DNA from: Rahnella bonaserana
GTDB taxonomy: Bacteria > Pseudomonadota > Gammaproteobacteria > Enterobacterales > Enterobacteriaceae
Assembly: GCF_019049675.1 (NCBI RefSeq)
Contig: NZ_JAFMOW010000066.1
Coordinates: 186,001-250,000 of the forward strand
Length of the DNA stretch: 64,000 nt
Reading direction: 5' to 3'
Made by a program: the position numbers and the translations under genes
Shown: positions 51,770 to 59,775 of the stretch, one piece after another
How positions within the stretch are numbered: the first letter of the stretch is position 1
How the letters are laid out: every line of letters starts with the position of its first letter
The notes under the pieces: generated by a model
The model's database searches: none
The model's input: only the letters and a program-made list of their open reading frames with translations
What the model was told of the DNA's origin: nothing

Positions 51770-52012
51770 ATGGAAAAAGAAGATTTGATCCAGATTGCCA
51801 ACATGGTGATGCCGTTCGGCAAATATGCAGGACGGGTTCTGATCGACTTGCCGGAAGAATATTTGCTGTGGTTCGCGCGTAAAGACGAATTTCCGCAGGG
51901 GAAACTGGGGGAACTGATGCAGCTGACGCTGGCGATTAAAACGGAAGGGCTGCAGAGTCTGATTAATCCGCTGCGTCGCAATGGCCCCGGATTAAGCGGT
52001 ACCGACGAATAA
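51770..52012 (+). CDS. ypeB: YpeB (DUF3820 family)
   Basis: 80 residues with MPFGKYAGRVLIDLPEEYLLWFARK, the DUF3820 signature, near residues 14-38. Function is unknown; similar domains occur near exonuclease-like proteins. It starts 3 bp after the ligA stop and is therefore cotranscribed with ligA. Confidence 0.9.
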   Translation: MEKEDLIQIANMVMPFGKYAGRVLIDLPEEYLLWFARKDEFPQGKLGELMQLTLAIKTEGLQSLINPLRRNGPGLSGTDE

Positions 52013-52044
52013 ACGCTATTCTGGCCGGGTCACTGCTCTGAAAT

Positions 52045-52071
52045 AAAGGCGCTGAACTCAGCGCCTTTTTT
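52045..52071. terminator. Terminator between ypeB and yfeH
   Basis: AAAGGCGCTGA (52045-52055) pairs with 52058-52068 across a 2-base loop, followed by a T tract on the plus strand. Confidence 0.85.
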
Positions 52072-52092
52072 CTGCCTGTCGTTCCACTCGCG

Positions 52093-53082
52093 TTATTCAC
52101 TGACAGGCGCTTGTTTCAGCGCCGCTTCCTGTTGTTTTTTCTGGTAACGTTTCGCCAGAACCGCGCAGGTCATCAGCTGAACCTGATGGAAAATCATCAG
52201 CGGCAGCACCATCATGCCAATCGCGCTGACCGGGAACAGAATGTTCGCCATCGGGATGCCGTTTGCCAGGCTTTTCTTAGAACCGCAGAACACAATGGTG
52301 ATTTCATCCGGTTTGCTAAAGCCCATCCAGCGCGCCATGTACGTGTTAATCACCAGAATAAAGGCCAGCAGTACCAGACTGAATACCACGATAAACAGCA
52401 GCGAACCGATGCCCACCTGATGCCAGATCCCCTGTGTAACGGCTTCGCTGAAAGCGGAATACACCACCAGCAGAATCGATGTCTGGTCAGTCTTGCCGAT
52501 CATTTTACGGTGACGCTCTACAAAGCCGCCGATCACCGGACGCAACAAATGTCCGGCGATGAACGGCACCAGAAGTTGCAGCACGATATGTCCGACCTGC
52601 GCCAGACCATTGCCGGTTTCGCCCTGAACATGCATCAGCAAACTGACCAGCAGCGGCGAAACAAATATCCCCAGCAGACTTGACGCTGATGCGCTGCATA
52701 CCGCTGCCGCAACGTTCCCGCCCGCCAGTGAGGTAAACGCAATCGCCGACTGCACGGTGGCAGGCAAAATGCACAGATAGACAAAGCCGCTGTAAATCTG
52801 CGGGCTGACATCTACCGGATGCCACCACTGGAACAGCAGGCCGAGTATCGGGAATAAAATAAAGGTGCTGAACATCACCCATAAGTGCAGCCGCCAGTTA
52901 TTGCTGCCCTGAAAAATCGCTTCACGGGAAAGTTTGGCGCCGTGCATGAAAAACAGCAGGCCGATGGCGAAAATCGTCAGATTATTGAAGAACGCCACAA
53001 ACATGCCGCTGGCTGGAAAGAAGGTGGCCAGCAGCACGACGGCGATGAGTGTCAGGGTAAAGCGATCGGGTAAGAAGCGCAT
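52093..53082 (-). CDS. yfeH: Bile acid:sodium symporter family transporter YfeH
   Basis: 329 residues with about ten membrane helices. The BASS/SBF-like signatures are LFFMHGAKLSREAI near residue 42, LPATVQSAIAFTSLAGGN near 105, and FCGSKKSLANGIPMA near 268, a substrate-site motif. The physiological substrate is unknown. It diverges from yfeR over 96 bp, as in E. coli, which suggests control by YfeR. Confidence 0.93.
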   Translation of the reverse strand: MRFLPDRFTLTLIAVVLLATFFPASGMFVAFFNNLTIFAIGLLFFMHGAKLSREAIFQGSNNWRLHLWVMFSTFILFPILGLLFQWWHPVDVSPQIYSGFVYLCILPATVQSAIAFTSLAGGNVAAAVCSASASSLLGIFVSPLLVSLLMHVQGETGNGLAQVGHIVLQLLVPFIAGHLLRPVIGGFVERHRKMIGKTDQTSILLVVYSAFSEAVTQGIWHQVGIGSLLFIVVFSLVLLAFILVINTYMARWMGFSKPDEITIVFCGSKKSLANGIPMANILFPVSAIGMMVLPLMIFHQVQLMTCAVLAKRYQKKQQEAALKQAPVSE

Positions 53083-53178
53083 AACAAGTCTCGAATAGTT
53101 GTTTCTGATGCAGCTATTCTGTGCCTTTGAGATACAATTAAAAAATTGATTTATTTAATCCATTGATGCAGAAAATTC

Positions 53179-54105
53179 ATGAATTATTCGCTCAGGCAAC
53201 TTCGCGTATTTGTGGCGGTTTCGCGCTACGGCAGCTTCAGCCGGGCTGGTGAGGCTATTGGTTTAAGTCAGTCGGCGGTCAGTCATAGTATGAAAGAGCT
53301 GGAAACCGAAATGGGCGTGCGGTTGCTGGACCGAACCACGCGTGAGGTAGCGCTGACTGACGCCGGTCTGCGGCTGGCGAACCGTGTCGAACCGCTGCTT
53401 GATGAACTTCACGCCATGCTGCTCGATACCCGCAGTTTCGGCACGCAGCACAATGGCCGCGTACGGATTGCTTCCAGCCAGACTATTTCCGCACAGCTCA
53501 TGCCGCAATGTATCGCCAGCGGTGCACTGCAATATCCTGATATCCGCGTGTTACTGCGCGACCAGCCTCAGCAACTGGTGCTTAACAGTGTGAGAAATGC
53601 GGAAGTAGATTTTGGGATTGTGATTGATCCCGGTGAGAATACTGATCTGGATTGCGAACCGATTTTGCATGAACCCTTTCTGATGATGTGCCGCGAAGAT
53701 CATCCTCTGGCTGCGCTGCCGGAGGTTAAATGGCAGGCGCTGAACGGTCAGAAACTGGTGCTTCAGGATTACGCATCAGGCAGCCGGATCCTGATCGATG
53801 GCGCACTAAAGGCGCAGAAAGTGAAGGCGGAGATTGTCCAGGAAATCGGTCATCCGGCCACGTTATTCCCGATGGTGGAAGCCGGAATTGGCATCAGCGT
53901 TATCCCGGCGCTGGCGTTGCCGGGGCCGGAAGGGAGCAAGCTGGTGGTTAAAAGTCTGGTGCCGGAAATCAACCGTGTACTGATGCTGGTGAAACGTAAA
54001 AACCGGTCTTTATCGCCCGCGGCGCAGGCTATCTGGCAGGTAGTCAAAGAGCAGGCGTTAGTGCTGAGTGAAAAACGCAGCCAGCAGGGCGTGCAGGGAT
54101 CCTGA
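53179..54105 (+). CDS. yfeR: LysR-type transcriptional regulator YfeR
   Basis: 308 residues. The N-terminal winged helix-turn-helix ([37 protein letters not shown] region) is followed by the periplasmic-binding-like effector domain (from about 90), with [15 protein letters not shown] near 195 close to E. coli YfeR. In Salmonella YfeR responds to osmolarity and acts on yfeH. It diverges from yfeH with a 96-bp shared control region. Confidence 0.92.
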   Translation: MNYSLRQLRVFVAVSRYGSFSRAGEAIGLSQSAVSHSMKELETEMGVRLLDRTTREVALTDAGLRLANRVEPLLDELHAMLLDTRSFGTQHNGRVRIASSQTISAQLMPQCIASGALQYPDIRVLLRDQPQQLVLNSVRNAEVDFGIVIDPGENTDLDCEPILHEPFLMMCREDHPLAALPEVKWQALNGQKLVLQDYASGSRILIDGALKAQKVKAEIVQEIGHPATLFPMVEAGIGISVIPALALPGPEGSKLVVKSLVPEINRVLMLVKRKNRSLSPAAQAIWQVVKEQALVLSEKRSQQGVQGS

Positions 54106-54131
54106 CGTCTTGCCGGCTGTTTCAGGCGTTA

Positions 54132-54473
54132 TTACACGTAAATGTCGATGGCGTTGGTGTCCGAAGGTTTATTAACGCCTTCATCTTTTTTCGCTTCGGC
54201 AGCGGCTTGCTGTTGTTGCTGCTGCTGAAGTGCCTTCTGGGCCTGCTGCTGTTCGATTTGCGCAATCTGCTGCTGCAGCATCTCGATTTGCTGTTGCAGA
54301 AGTTCCTGTTGCTGCTGAACGTCTTCAGAGCTGCCGCCTGAGTTGCTCAGGTTTTTCACCTGTTCAGTCAGTTTGGCAATCTGTTTAGTCAGCTGAGCAA
54401 TCTGGCTGGAACTGCCGGAGTCACTGGAGGACGCCGTGCTCACCGAACTGCTGGTGGCGCTGATAGTCGTCAT
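54132..54473 (-). CDS. FlxA-like coiled-coil protein
   Basis: 113 residues. A Ser/Thr-rich start (to about 24) is followed by heptad-rich segments (QIAQLTKQIAKLTEQVKNL, then long Gln-rich runs) that predict coiled coil, and a short tail ending DTNAIDIYV. The FlxA family is flagellar-regulon associated in E. coli, but function is unknown. Poly-Gln codons make the gene repetitive (CTG/TTG runs on the plus strand near 54205-54310) and prone to slippage. No partner gene is evident. Confidence 0.75.
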   Translation of the reverse strand: MTTISATSSSVSTASSSDSGSSSQIAQLTKQIAKLTEQVKNLSNSGGSSEDVQQQQELLQQQIEMLQQQIAQIEQQQAQKALQQQQQQQAAAEAKKDEGVNKPSDTNAIDIYV

Positions 54474-54571
54474 AAAAGCCTCACTTTGTAGGAATCAAAT
54501 TTTTTTGCACGTACGGGTGCTTAACTGGTATCGGCGGCGCGCTGTGAGGCTTTACCTGCTTTTCATATTCC

Positions 54572-55150
54572 TTACAGATTTAATGATTTTCTTTCGTTCA
54601 TGGCCTGCACACTGAGCTTCGGCCAGCGTTCCAGCCAGCCTTTACTGCTGACACGCTCTGCAAATACGGTGGCAATCGCATGGCGTGGGTTAGGTGTGAT
54701 GGTGAAGGTAAAGAGCGTATCAAGCCCGAGCGGGGCATTTAGCTCAATATGTCCGGCAACATTCATTCTTGCGCCGATGGCTGTCTCCACCTCGACCCAG
54801 TGACTCATCGCTTCGGCGCTCGATGCATAAGGCGAATGCCCGTGGCGTTCATGCATGCGGGCCTGATTTTTTACCGACCAGGGTAAATCAGGGGATTTCT
54901 CCAGCAGAAGCTGCTCGTAACGTTCATCCGCAGCAACAGAACAATCCTCATGATTGAAATACACCACGTCGATATCATTAAGCGGTGTGGCATTTTCATA
55001 CCCGTGCAGCCGGTCCCAGACCAGATTGCGGACAAATCCCGCTGCCAGCCAGGCATCATTCAGCTCCAGTTCGCTGGCCTGCACCAGCGCCCGCAGGTGC
55101 AAGGGTTCTTCCCTGAGCCAGGTGATGATTTGCTGTTCCCGGTTGATCAC
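54572..55150 (-). CDS. Nucleotidyltransferase-fold family protein (NTP_transf_6 type)
   Basis: 192 residues. LAAGFVRNLVWDRLHG near residue 36 and LNDIDVVYFN near 57 match the aspartate-containing nucleotidyltransferase core of this bacterial family. The remainder (MSHWVEVETAIGARM, LFTFTITPNPRHA) also fits. The biological substrate is unknown. AAGGAGAAC precedes the start. It reads away from the eat-eutBC operon across a 223-bp intergenic region. Confidence 0.82.
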   Translation of the reverse strand: MINREQQIITWLREEPLHLRALVQASELELNDAWLAAGFVRNLVWDRLHGYENATPLNDIDVVYFNHEDCSVAADERYEQLLLEKSPDLPWSVKNQARMHERHGHSPYASSAEAMSHWVEVETAIGARMNVAGHIELNAPLGLDTLFTFTITPNPRHAIATVFAERVSSKGWLERWPKLSVQAMNERKSLNL

Positions 55151-55214
55151 GTGCAGTTCTCCTTTTTTGGCGATGCCCGGATTGTAGCGCGATTTTGTGA
55201 AGTTTTTTCAACGC

Positions 55215-55327
55215 ACCGTTTCGGGTTCGCCGCTCTCAGCGCTCGCGCCAAAATGAAGCAAACCGTTCGGGAATGCGGCGGCAGACCGCGGTGGCTATGG
55301 GTTTCTTAAGTGGTACAACCTTTGCAA
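55215..55327 (+). promoter_or_regulatory. Sigma-54-type promoter and possible upstream sites before eat-eutBC
   Basis: TGGTACA-ACCT-TTGCAA at 55311-55327 fits the sigma-54 consensus TGGCACG-N4-TTGCW: GG and GC doublets are exactly spaced and only two of the conserved positions differ. A start near 55338 would leave a 36-base leader. Two similar sequences, ACCGTTTCGGGTTCGC (55215) and ACCGTTCGGGAATGC (55262), lie about 120 and 75 bp upstream and could be activator sites. No enhancer-binding protein gene is in the window. Confidence 0.65.
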
Positions 55328-55373
55328 CACTCTGCCTGACACTATTGCATTATCACCGGGCAGGGGATCATTT

Positions 55374-56783
55374 ATGCAAACCACAAAAGTCACACCGGTT
55401 TTAAAACGTACGCTGGGCAGTTTTAAACTCTGGGGTATTGCCGTCGGGCTGGTCATCTCCGGCGAGTATTTTGGCTGGAGCTATGGCTGGGCGCAGGCTG
55501 GCACACTCGGCTTTCTGATCACCGCGCTGGTGATCGCCGCGATGTATTGCGCGTTTATTTTCAGTTTCACTGAACTCACCACGTCGATTCCTCACGCGGG
55601 CGGGCCTTTCGCTTATGCTTACCGGGCGTTCGGGCCAACAGGCGGATTTGTCGCGGGATTTGCCACGCTGGTGGAATTCGTGTTTGCACCGCCTGCGATT
55701 GCTATGGCGATCGGGGCGTATCTCAACGTGCAGTTCCCGTCCATTGAACCGAAATGGGTGGCTGTCGGCGCGTATCTGGTGTTTATGGTACTGAACATTC
55801 TGGGTGTCAGTATTGCTGCGACTTTCGAACTGCTGGTCACATTGCTGGCGATTTTTGAATTGTTAGTCTTTATGGGCGTGGTGGCACCGGGCTTTGAAAT
55901 GTCGAACTTTATTCACGGCGGGTGGGCGGGTAGCGATACCTTCAGCCCGGCGGCGTTTTCCGGCATTTTTGCCGCCATTCCCTTTGCCATCTGGTTCTTT
56001 CTGGCGATTGAGGGCGCATCGATGGCGGCTGAAGAGGCGAAAGATCCGCAGCGTACCATTCCGAAAGCCTTTATCGGCGGCATTCTGACCCTCACCGTTC
56101 TGGCGCTGGGCGTCATGTTATTTGCCGGCGGTGTGGGCGACTGGACCAAATTATCGAACATTAACGACCCGTTACCGCAGGCGATGAAACTGATTGTTGG
56201 CAGTAACAGCGGCTGGTTGCATATGCTGGTCTGGCTGGGGTTGTTCGGCCTGATTGCCTCATTCCACGGCATTATCATGGGCTATTCGCGGCAGATTTTT
56301 GCACTGGCACGCGCCGGATATTTGCCCAAGCGACTGGCCAGCGTCAACGCCCGCTTCCAGACGCCACATCTGGGTATTATTGCGGGAGGCGTGGTGGGCA
56401 TTGCGGCGATTTTCTCCGATTCATTGATCGTGATCGGCGGACAACCTCTGACGGCGAATATCGTCACTATGTCAGTGTTCGGCGCGATAGTGATGTACAT
56501 CATTTCGATGGCGGCACTGTTCAAATTGCGCCGCAGTGAACCCAATCTTATCCGTCCGTTCCGTGCGCCACTCTATCCTTTTGCGCCTGCACTGGCGCTG
56601 GTGCTGGCGGTGGTCTGCCTGATAGCTATGATTTACTACAACACCTTACTGTTTCTGATCTTCGCCGCCATGATGCTGCTGGCTTATGCGTGGTTTCGCC
56701 TCACCCATCAGGCACGGACGGATGCCGCAGAAGATTTGCAATTACGTGGTCTGCGACCGTTGCCTGCAAAAAGTGGTAAATAA
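55374..56783 (+). CDS. eat: Ethanolamine permease (EAT family of APC transporters)
   Basis: 469 residues, twelve-helix APC fold. The start of TM1 (FKLWGIAVGLVISGEYFGWSYGW) and the FAPPAIAMAIGAYLN and IWFFLAIEGASMAAEEAKDPQRTIPKA segments are typical of the ethanolamine transporter subfamily. It imports ethanolamine across the inner membrane. GGGGA lies upstream. eutB starts 21 bp after its stop, which fixes the substrate by context. Confidence 0.9.
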   Translation: MQTTKVTPVLKRTLGSFKLWGIAVGLVISGEYFGWSYGWAQAGTLGFLITALVIAAMYCAFIFSFTELTTSIPHAGGPFAYAYRAFGPTGGFVAGFATLVEFVFAPPAIAMAIGAYLNVQFPSIEPKWVAVGAYLVFMVLNILGVSIAATFELLVTLLAIFELLVFMGVVAPGFEMSNFIHGGWAGSDTFSPAAFSGIFAAIPFAIWFFLAIEGASMAAEEAKDPQRTIPKAFIGGILTLTVLALGVMLFAGGVGDWTKLSNINDPLPQAMKLIVGSNSGWLHMLVWLGLFGLIASFHGIIMGYSRQIFALARAGYLPKRLASVNARFQTPHLGIIAGGVVGIAAIFSDSLIVIGGQPLTANIVTMSVFGAIVMYIISMAALFKLRRSEPNLIRPFRAPLYPFAPALALVLAVVCLIAMIYYNTLLFLIFAAMMLLAYAWFRLTHQARTDAAEDLQLRGLRPLPAKSGK

Positions 56784-56804
56784 CCCGGCCAGCTAAGGAG
56801 TGTT

Positions 56805-58187
56805 ATGTTTCAGACGACATTAAGTCACCGCAGTTATCAGTTTAAGGATTTGCGCGAACTGATGGCAAAGGCGTCGCCCGCACGGTCGGGAGACTATCTG
56901 GCTGAAGTGGCTGCCGCCAGCGCGGAGGAACGCATGGCGGCAAAAATGGCGCTGGCCGATGTGCCGCTCAAAACGTTCCTGCAACAGTTGCTGGTGCCTT
57001 ATGAGGAAGATGAGGTCACCCGGCTGATTATTGATACCCACGATGTCGCGGCGTTTGCCGCGATTTCGCATCTGACCGTCGGGGATTTTCGCGACTGGCT
57101 GCTGAGTGAAAAAACCGACAGTGGTGTACTGGCGGCGGTTGCCCGTGGGATCACCCCGGAAATGGCGGCGGCGGTCAGCAAGCTGATGCGCAATCAGGAT
57201 CTGATCCTGGTGGCGAAAAAATGCCGGGTGATCACTAAATTCCGCAACACCATCGGGCTGCCAGGCCACATGAGCGTGCGCCTGCAACCGAATCATCCGA
57301 CGGATAATTTGCAGGGGATTGCCGCCAGTATGCTCGACGGCTTGCTGTACGGCTCCGGCGATGCGGTGATCGGTATTAATCCCGCCAGCGACAGTCTGCC
57401 GTTGCTGGAAAACCTGAATTACATGCTTGATGACATCATCACGCGCTTTGACATCCCCACGCAGTCCTGTGTGCTGACGCATGTCACCAACACCATCAAA
57501 CTGGTGGAACGTGGCGCGCCGGTGGATCTGGTGTTTCAGTCGATTGCAGGTACCGAGGCGGCGAACAGCGGTTTTGGTATCAATCTGGCTTTACTGGCGG
57601 AAGCGCAGCAGGCGGCTCTCAGCCTGAAACGCGGCACGCTGGGCGACAATGTCATGTATTTCGAAACCGGGCAGGGCAGTTGTTTATCCGCGAATGCGCA
57701 TTTCGGGGTCGATCAGCAAACCTGTGAGGCGCGCGCGTATGCCATCGCACGGCATTTTTCGCCGCTGCTGATCAACACCGTGGTCGGTTTTATCGGCCCG
57801 GAATATTTGTATGACGGTAAACAAATCATCCGCGCCGGACTGGAAGATCATTTCTGCGGCAAATTACTTGGCGTGCCGCTGGGTTGTGATGTTTGCTATA
57901 CCAATCACGCTGAAGCCGATCAGGATGATATGGACACTTTGCTGACGCTGCTCGGCACCGCCGGACTGACGTTCCTGATTGGCGTACCGGGCGCAGATGA
58001 CATCATGCTCAATTATCAGAGCACGTCTTTCCATGACGCGTTGTACATCCGTGAACTACTCGGGCTGAAACATGCGCCGGAATTTGCCGTCTGGCTGGAG
58101 AAAATGAAAATAATCGATCCGCAGGGCGCATTGCAGGACACCCGGGCGTCCCATCCGTTACTGCGTCAGTTGCCGCAACTGAGCTGA
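56805..58187 (+). CDS. eutB: Ethanolamine ammonia-lyase large subunit EutB
   Basis: 460 residues (E. coli EutB is 453). Conserved blocks: RLQPNHPTDNLQGIAA near 162, SGDAVIGINPASD near 184, FETGQGSCLSANAHFG near 285, FIGPEYLYDGKQIIRAGLEDHFCGKL near 328, and GADDIMLNYQSTSFHD near 398. It forms the barrel holding adenosylcobalamin and substrate. AAGGAG precedes the start. Compared with enteric EutB it looks diverged, closer in style to eat-linked homologues of other Proteobacteria. Confidence 0.95.
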   Translation: MFQTTLSHRSYQFKDLRELMAKASPARSGDYLAEVAAASAEERMAAKMALADVPLKTFLQQLLVPYEEDEVTRLIIDTHDVAAFAAISHLTVGDFRDWLLSEKTDSGVLAAVARGITPEMAAAVSKLMRNQDLILVAKKCRVITKFRNTIGLPGHMSVRLQPNHPTDNLQGIAASMLDGLLYGSGDAVIGINPASDSLPLLENLNYMLDDIITRFDIPTQSCVLTHVTNTIKLVERGAPVDLVFQSIAGTEAANSGFGINLALLAEAQQAALSLKRGTLGDNVMYFETGQGSCLSANAHFGVDQQTCEARAYAIARHFSPLLINTVVGFIGPEYLYDGKQIIRAGLEDHFCGKLLGVPLGCDVCYTNHAEADQDDMDTLLTLLGTAGLTFLIGVPGADDIMLNYQSTSFHDALYIRELLGLKHAPEFAVWLEKMKIIDPQGALQDTRASHPLLRQLPQLS

Positions 58188-58198
58188 GGTCTGTACTG

Positions 58199-59008
58199 AT
58201 GAATAAAGAAAAAGGGCAGGAGCTGTTGCCTCTGGTGCATAACAACCCGTGGGAGACGTTGCGTCAGTTCACCGCCGCACGTATCGCGCTGGGACGCACC
58301 GGTTCGAGTCTGCCGACGGACGAACTGTTGCGCTTTGGTCTGGCCCATGCGCAGGCGCGTGATGCGGTGCATCAGCCTTTCGACAGTCAGTCGCTTGAGC
58401 CTGAATTATTCGCGCTCGGGCTGGAAACATTGACCGTCGCCAGCGCGGCACCCGACAGGGCTACTTATCTGTGCCGTCCCGATCTCGGGCGTAAATTATC
58501 TGAACAAAGCCGTCAGGCATTGCAGCGTCTGACGGCGGAGCCTGCTGACGTCGTGCTGGTCATCGCCGACGGTTTGTCATCGAAAGCGGTACACCGGCAG
58601 GCGGTGCCGCTGATTGCGGCGTTATTGCCCTATCTGCGCACGCTGGAGCTCAAATCAGGACCGGTTGTGCTGGCGCATCAGTCGCGGGTTGCGCTGGGCG
58701 ATGATATTGCGCAGGCGATGAAAGCCAGAGCAGTGGCAATTTTGATCGGCGAGCGTCCGGGATTGTCATCTCCCGACAGTCTGGGGATTTACATGACCTG
58801 GGGGCCGCATACCAAAAGGCTGGAATCAGAACGAAATTGTATTTCGAATGTACGTCCGGAAGGGCTGAACTATCCGCAGGCGGCTTTTAAGCTGGCGTGG
58901 CTGCTCGAACAATCTTTTCAGCGCAAATTGTCGGGGGTAAATCTGAAGGATGAAAGCGATAACCCGGCGCTGCACAATAAAGTCGTGCCGATGTTTAAGC
59001 TGGAATAG
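58199..59008 (+). CDS. eutC: Ethanolamine ammonia-lyase small subunit EutC
   Basis: 269 residues. ARIALGRTGSSLPTDELLRFGLAHAQARDAVH near residue 22 and VLVIADGLSSKAVHRQA near 120 are family hallmarks, with GERPGLSSPDSLGIYMTWGP near 183 completing the cobalamin-binding side. With EutB it deaminates ethanolamine to acetaldehyde and ammonia. Eleven base pairs separate it from eutB. It is shorter than E. coli EutC (295) at the N-terminus, lacking the region linked to microcompartment targeting, which fits the absence of shell genes. Confidence 0.94.
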   Translation: MNKEKGQELLPLVHNNPWETLRQFTAARIALGRTGSSLPTDELLRFGLAHAQARDAVHQPFDSQSLEPELFALGLETLTVASAAPDRATYLCRPDLGRKLSEQSRQALQRLTAEPADVVLVIADGLSSKAVHRQAVPLIAALLPYLRTLELKSGPVVLAHQSRVALGDDIAQAMKARAVAILIGERPGLSSPDSLGIYMTWGPHTKRLESERNCISNVRPEGLNYPQAAFKLAWLLEQSFQRKLSGVNLKDESDNPALHNKVVPMFKLE

Positions 59009-59082
59009 GGGGAGGGGGATTAAAATTGAACCAGCAGCTGGTTCGCCTCCATCACGGATTTTCTCCGGAGTACAGATACGAA

Positions 59083-59104
59083 AAAAGCGCCTAAAGGCGC
59101 TTTT
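59083..59104. terminator. Terminator between eutC and the tRNA-Lys gene
   Basis: AAAAGCGCC (59083-59091) pairs with 59096-59104 across TAAA. A and T tracts on both sides let it serve eutC and the minus-strand tRNA operon. Confidence 0.88.
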
Positions 59105-59112
59105 CTCTGAAT

Positions 59113-59188
59113 TGGTGGGCCGTGCTGGATTCGAACCAGCGACCAATTGATTAAAAGTCAACTGCTCTACCAACTGAGCTAACGGCCC
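59113..59188 (-). tRNA. lysV: tRNA-Lys (anticodon UUU)
   Basis: 76 nt including encoded CCA. The minus strand begins GGGCCGTTAGCTCAGTTGG; the anticodon loop is CTTTTAA; the T arm is GGTTCGAATCC. It is the last gene of a tRNA operon equivalent to E. coli valUXY-lysV next to gltX. Confidence 0.97.
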
Positions 59189-59195
59189 GCAGAAG

Positions 59196-59271
59196 TGGTG
59201 GGCGATGACGGGCTCGAACCGCCGACCCCCTCCGTGTAAAGGAGATGCTCTACCAACTGAGCTAATCGCCC
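59196..59271 (-). tRNA. valY: tRNA-Val (anticodon UAC), copy nearest lysV
   Basis: 76 nt with CCA. The minus strand starts GGGCGATTAGCTCAGTTGG, and the anticodon loop TTTACAC reads UAC. All three Val copies are identical; which E. coli letter each one matches is by order only. Confidence 0.97.
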
Positions 59272-59314
59272 ACTTCTGGGTACTTCCCCATGTAAGAAGA
59301 AACTTGCTGAGAAA

Positions 59315-59390
59315 TGGTGGGCGATGACGGGCTCGAACCGCCGACCCCCTCCGTGTAAAGGAGATGCTCTACCAACTGAGCTAATCGCCC
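59315..59390 (-). tRNA. valX: tRNA-Val (anticodon UAC), middle copy
   Basis: 76 nt with CCA, identical to the flanking copies; the spacer to the next gene is 43 bp. Confidence 0.97.
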
Positions 59391-59436
59391 ATTTCTCAAT
59401 TCTTCCTACTTATCACAACGCGGCACTCTTAAAGAG

Positions 59437-59512
59437 TGGTGGGCGATGACGGGCTCGAACCGCCGACCCCCTCCGTGTAAAGGAGATGCTCTACCAACTG
59501 AGCTAATCGCCC
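59437..59512 (-). tRNA. valU: tRNA-Val (anticodon UAC), promoter-proximal copy
   Basis: 76 nt with CCA, first gene of the operon, about 18 bp after the promoter -10 element. Confidence 0.97.
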
Positions 59513-59530
59513 CCGTCGTGATGGAGTCGC

Positions 59531-59558
59531 ATTATAGGGATACTTGAAATTACGTCAA
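59531..59558 (-). promoter_or_regulatory. Promoter of the valUXY-lysV operon
   Basis: On the minus strand TTGACG (59553-59558), a 16-bp spacer and TATAAT (59531-59536), followed by a GC-rich discriminator GCGACTCC as in stringently controlled tRNA promoters. Confidence 0.85.
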
Positions 59559-59775
59559 CGCTTTTTAAAAACAAAAATGATCGTTCGGCTTATTTTTAGA
59601 CAACATGACGCGTTTCTCGCCCGCGTAGTCGATTCTTTACGCATTCATGGCCTTAAACCATACGACTGCCCGTGGTTGTGCGTTGAGGAATCAGGGCAGA
59701 GTGGTAGAATGTCAGCCACTTTTTGTTAATTGATAGCGACGTTTTTCGGCGTTGCGTTATTAAGGTTGCACCCAG

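Noticed and set aside
54205-54310. Trinucleotide-like microsatellite
   Set aside because: The CTG/TTG-rich stretch is explained by Gln codons of the FlxA-like coiled-coil gene on the minus strand.
56820-57482. 220-codon minus-strand frame opposite eutB
   Set aside because: Antisense shadow of a GC-rich conserved gene, with no ribosome site and no similarity.
59196-59512. Three near-identical 76-bp units with short spacers, superficially like a repeat array
   Set aside because: They are tRNA-Val genes with full cloverleaf elements and CCA ends, not CRISPR repeats.
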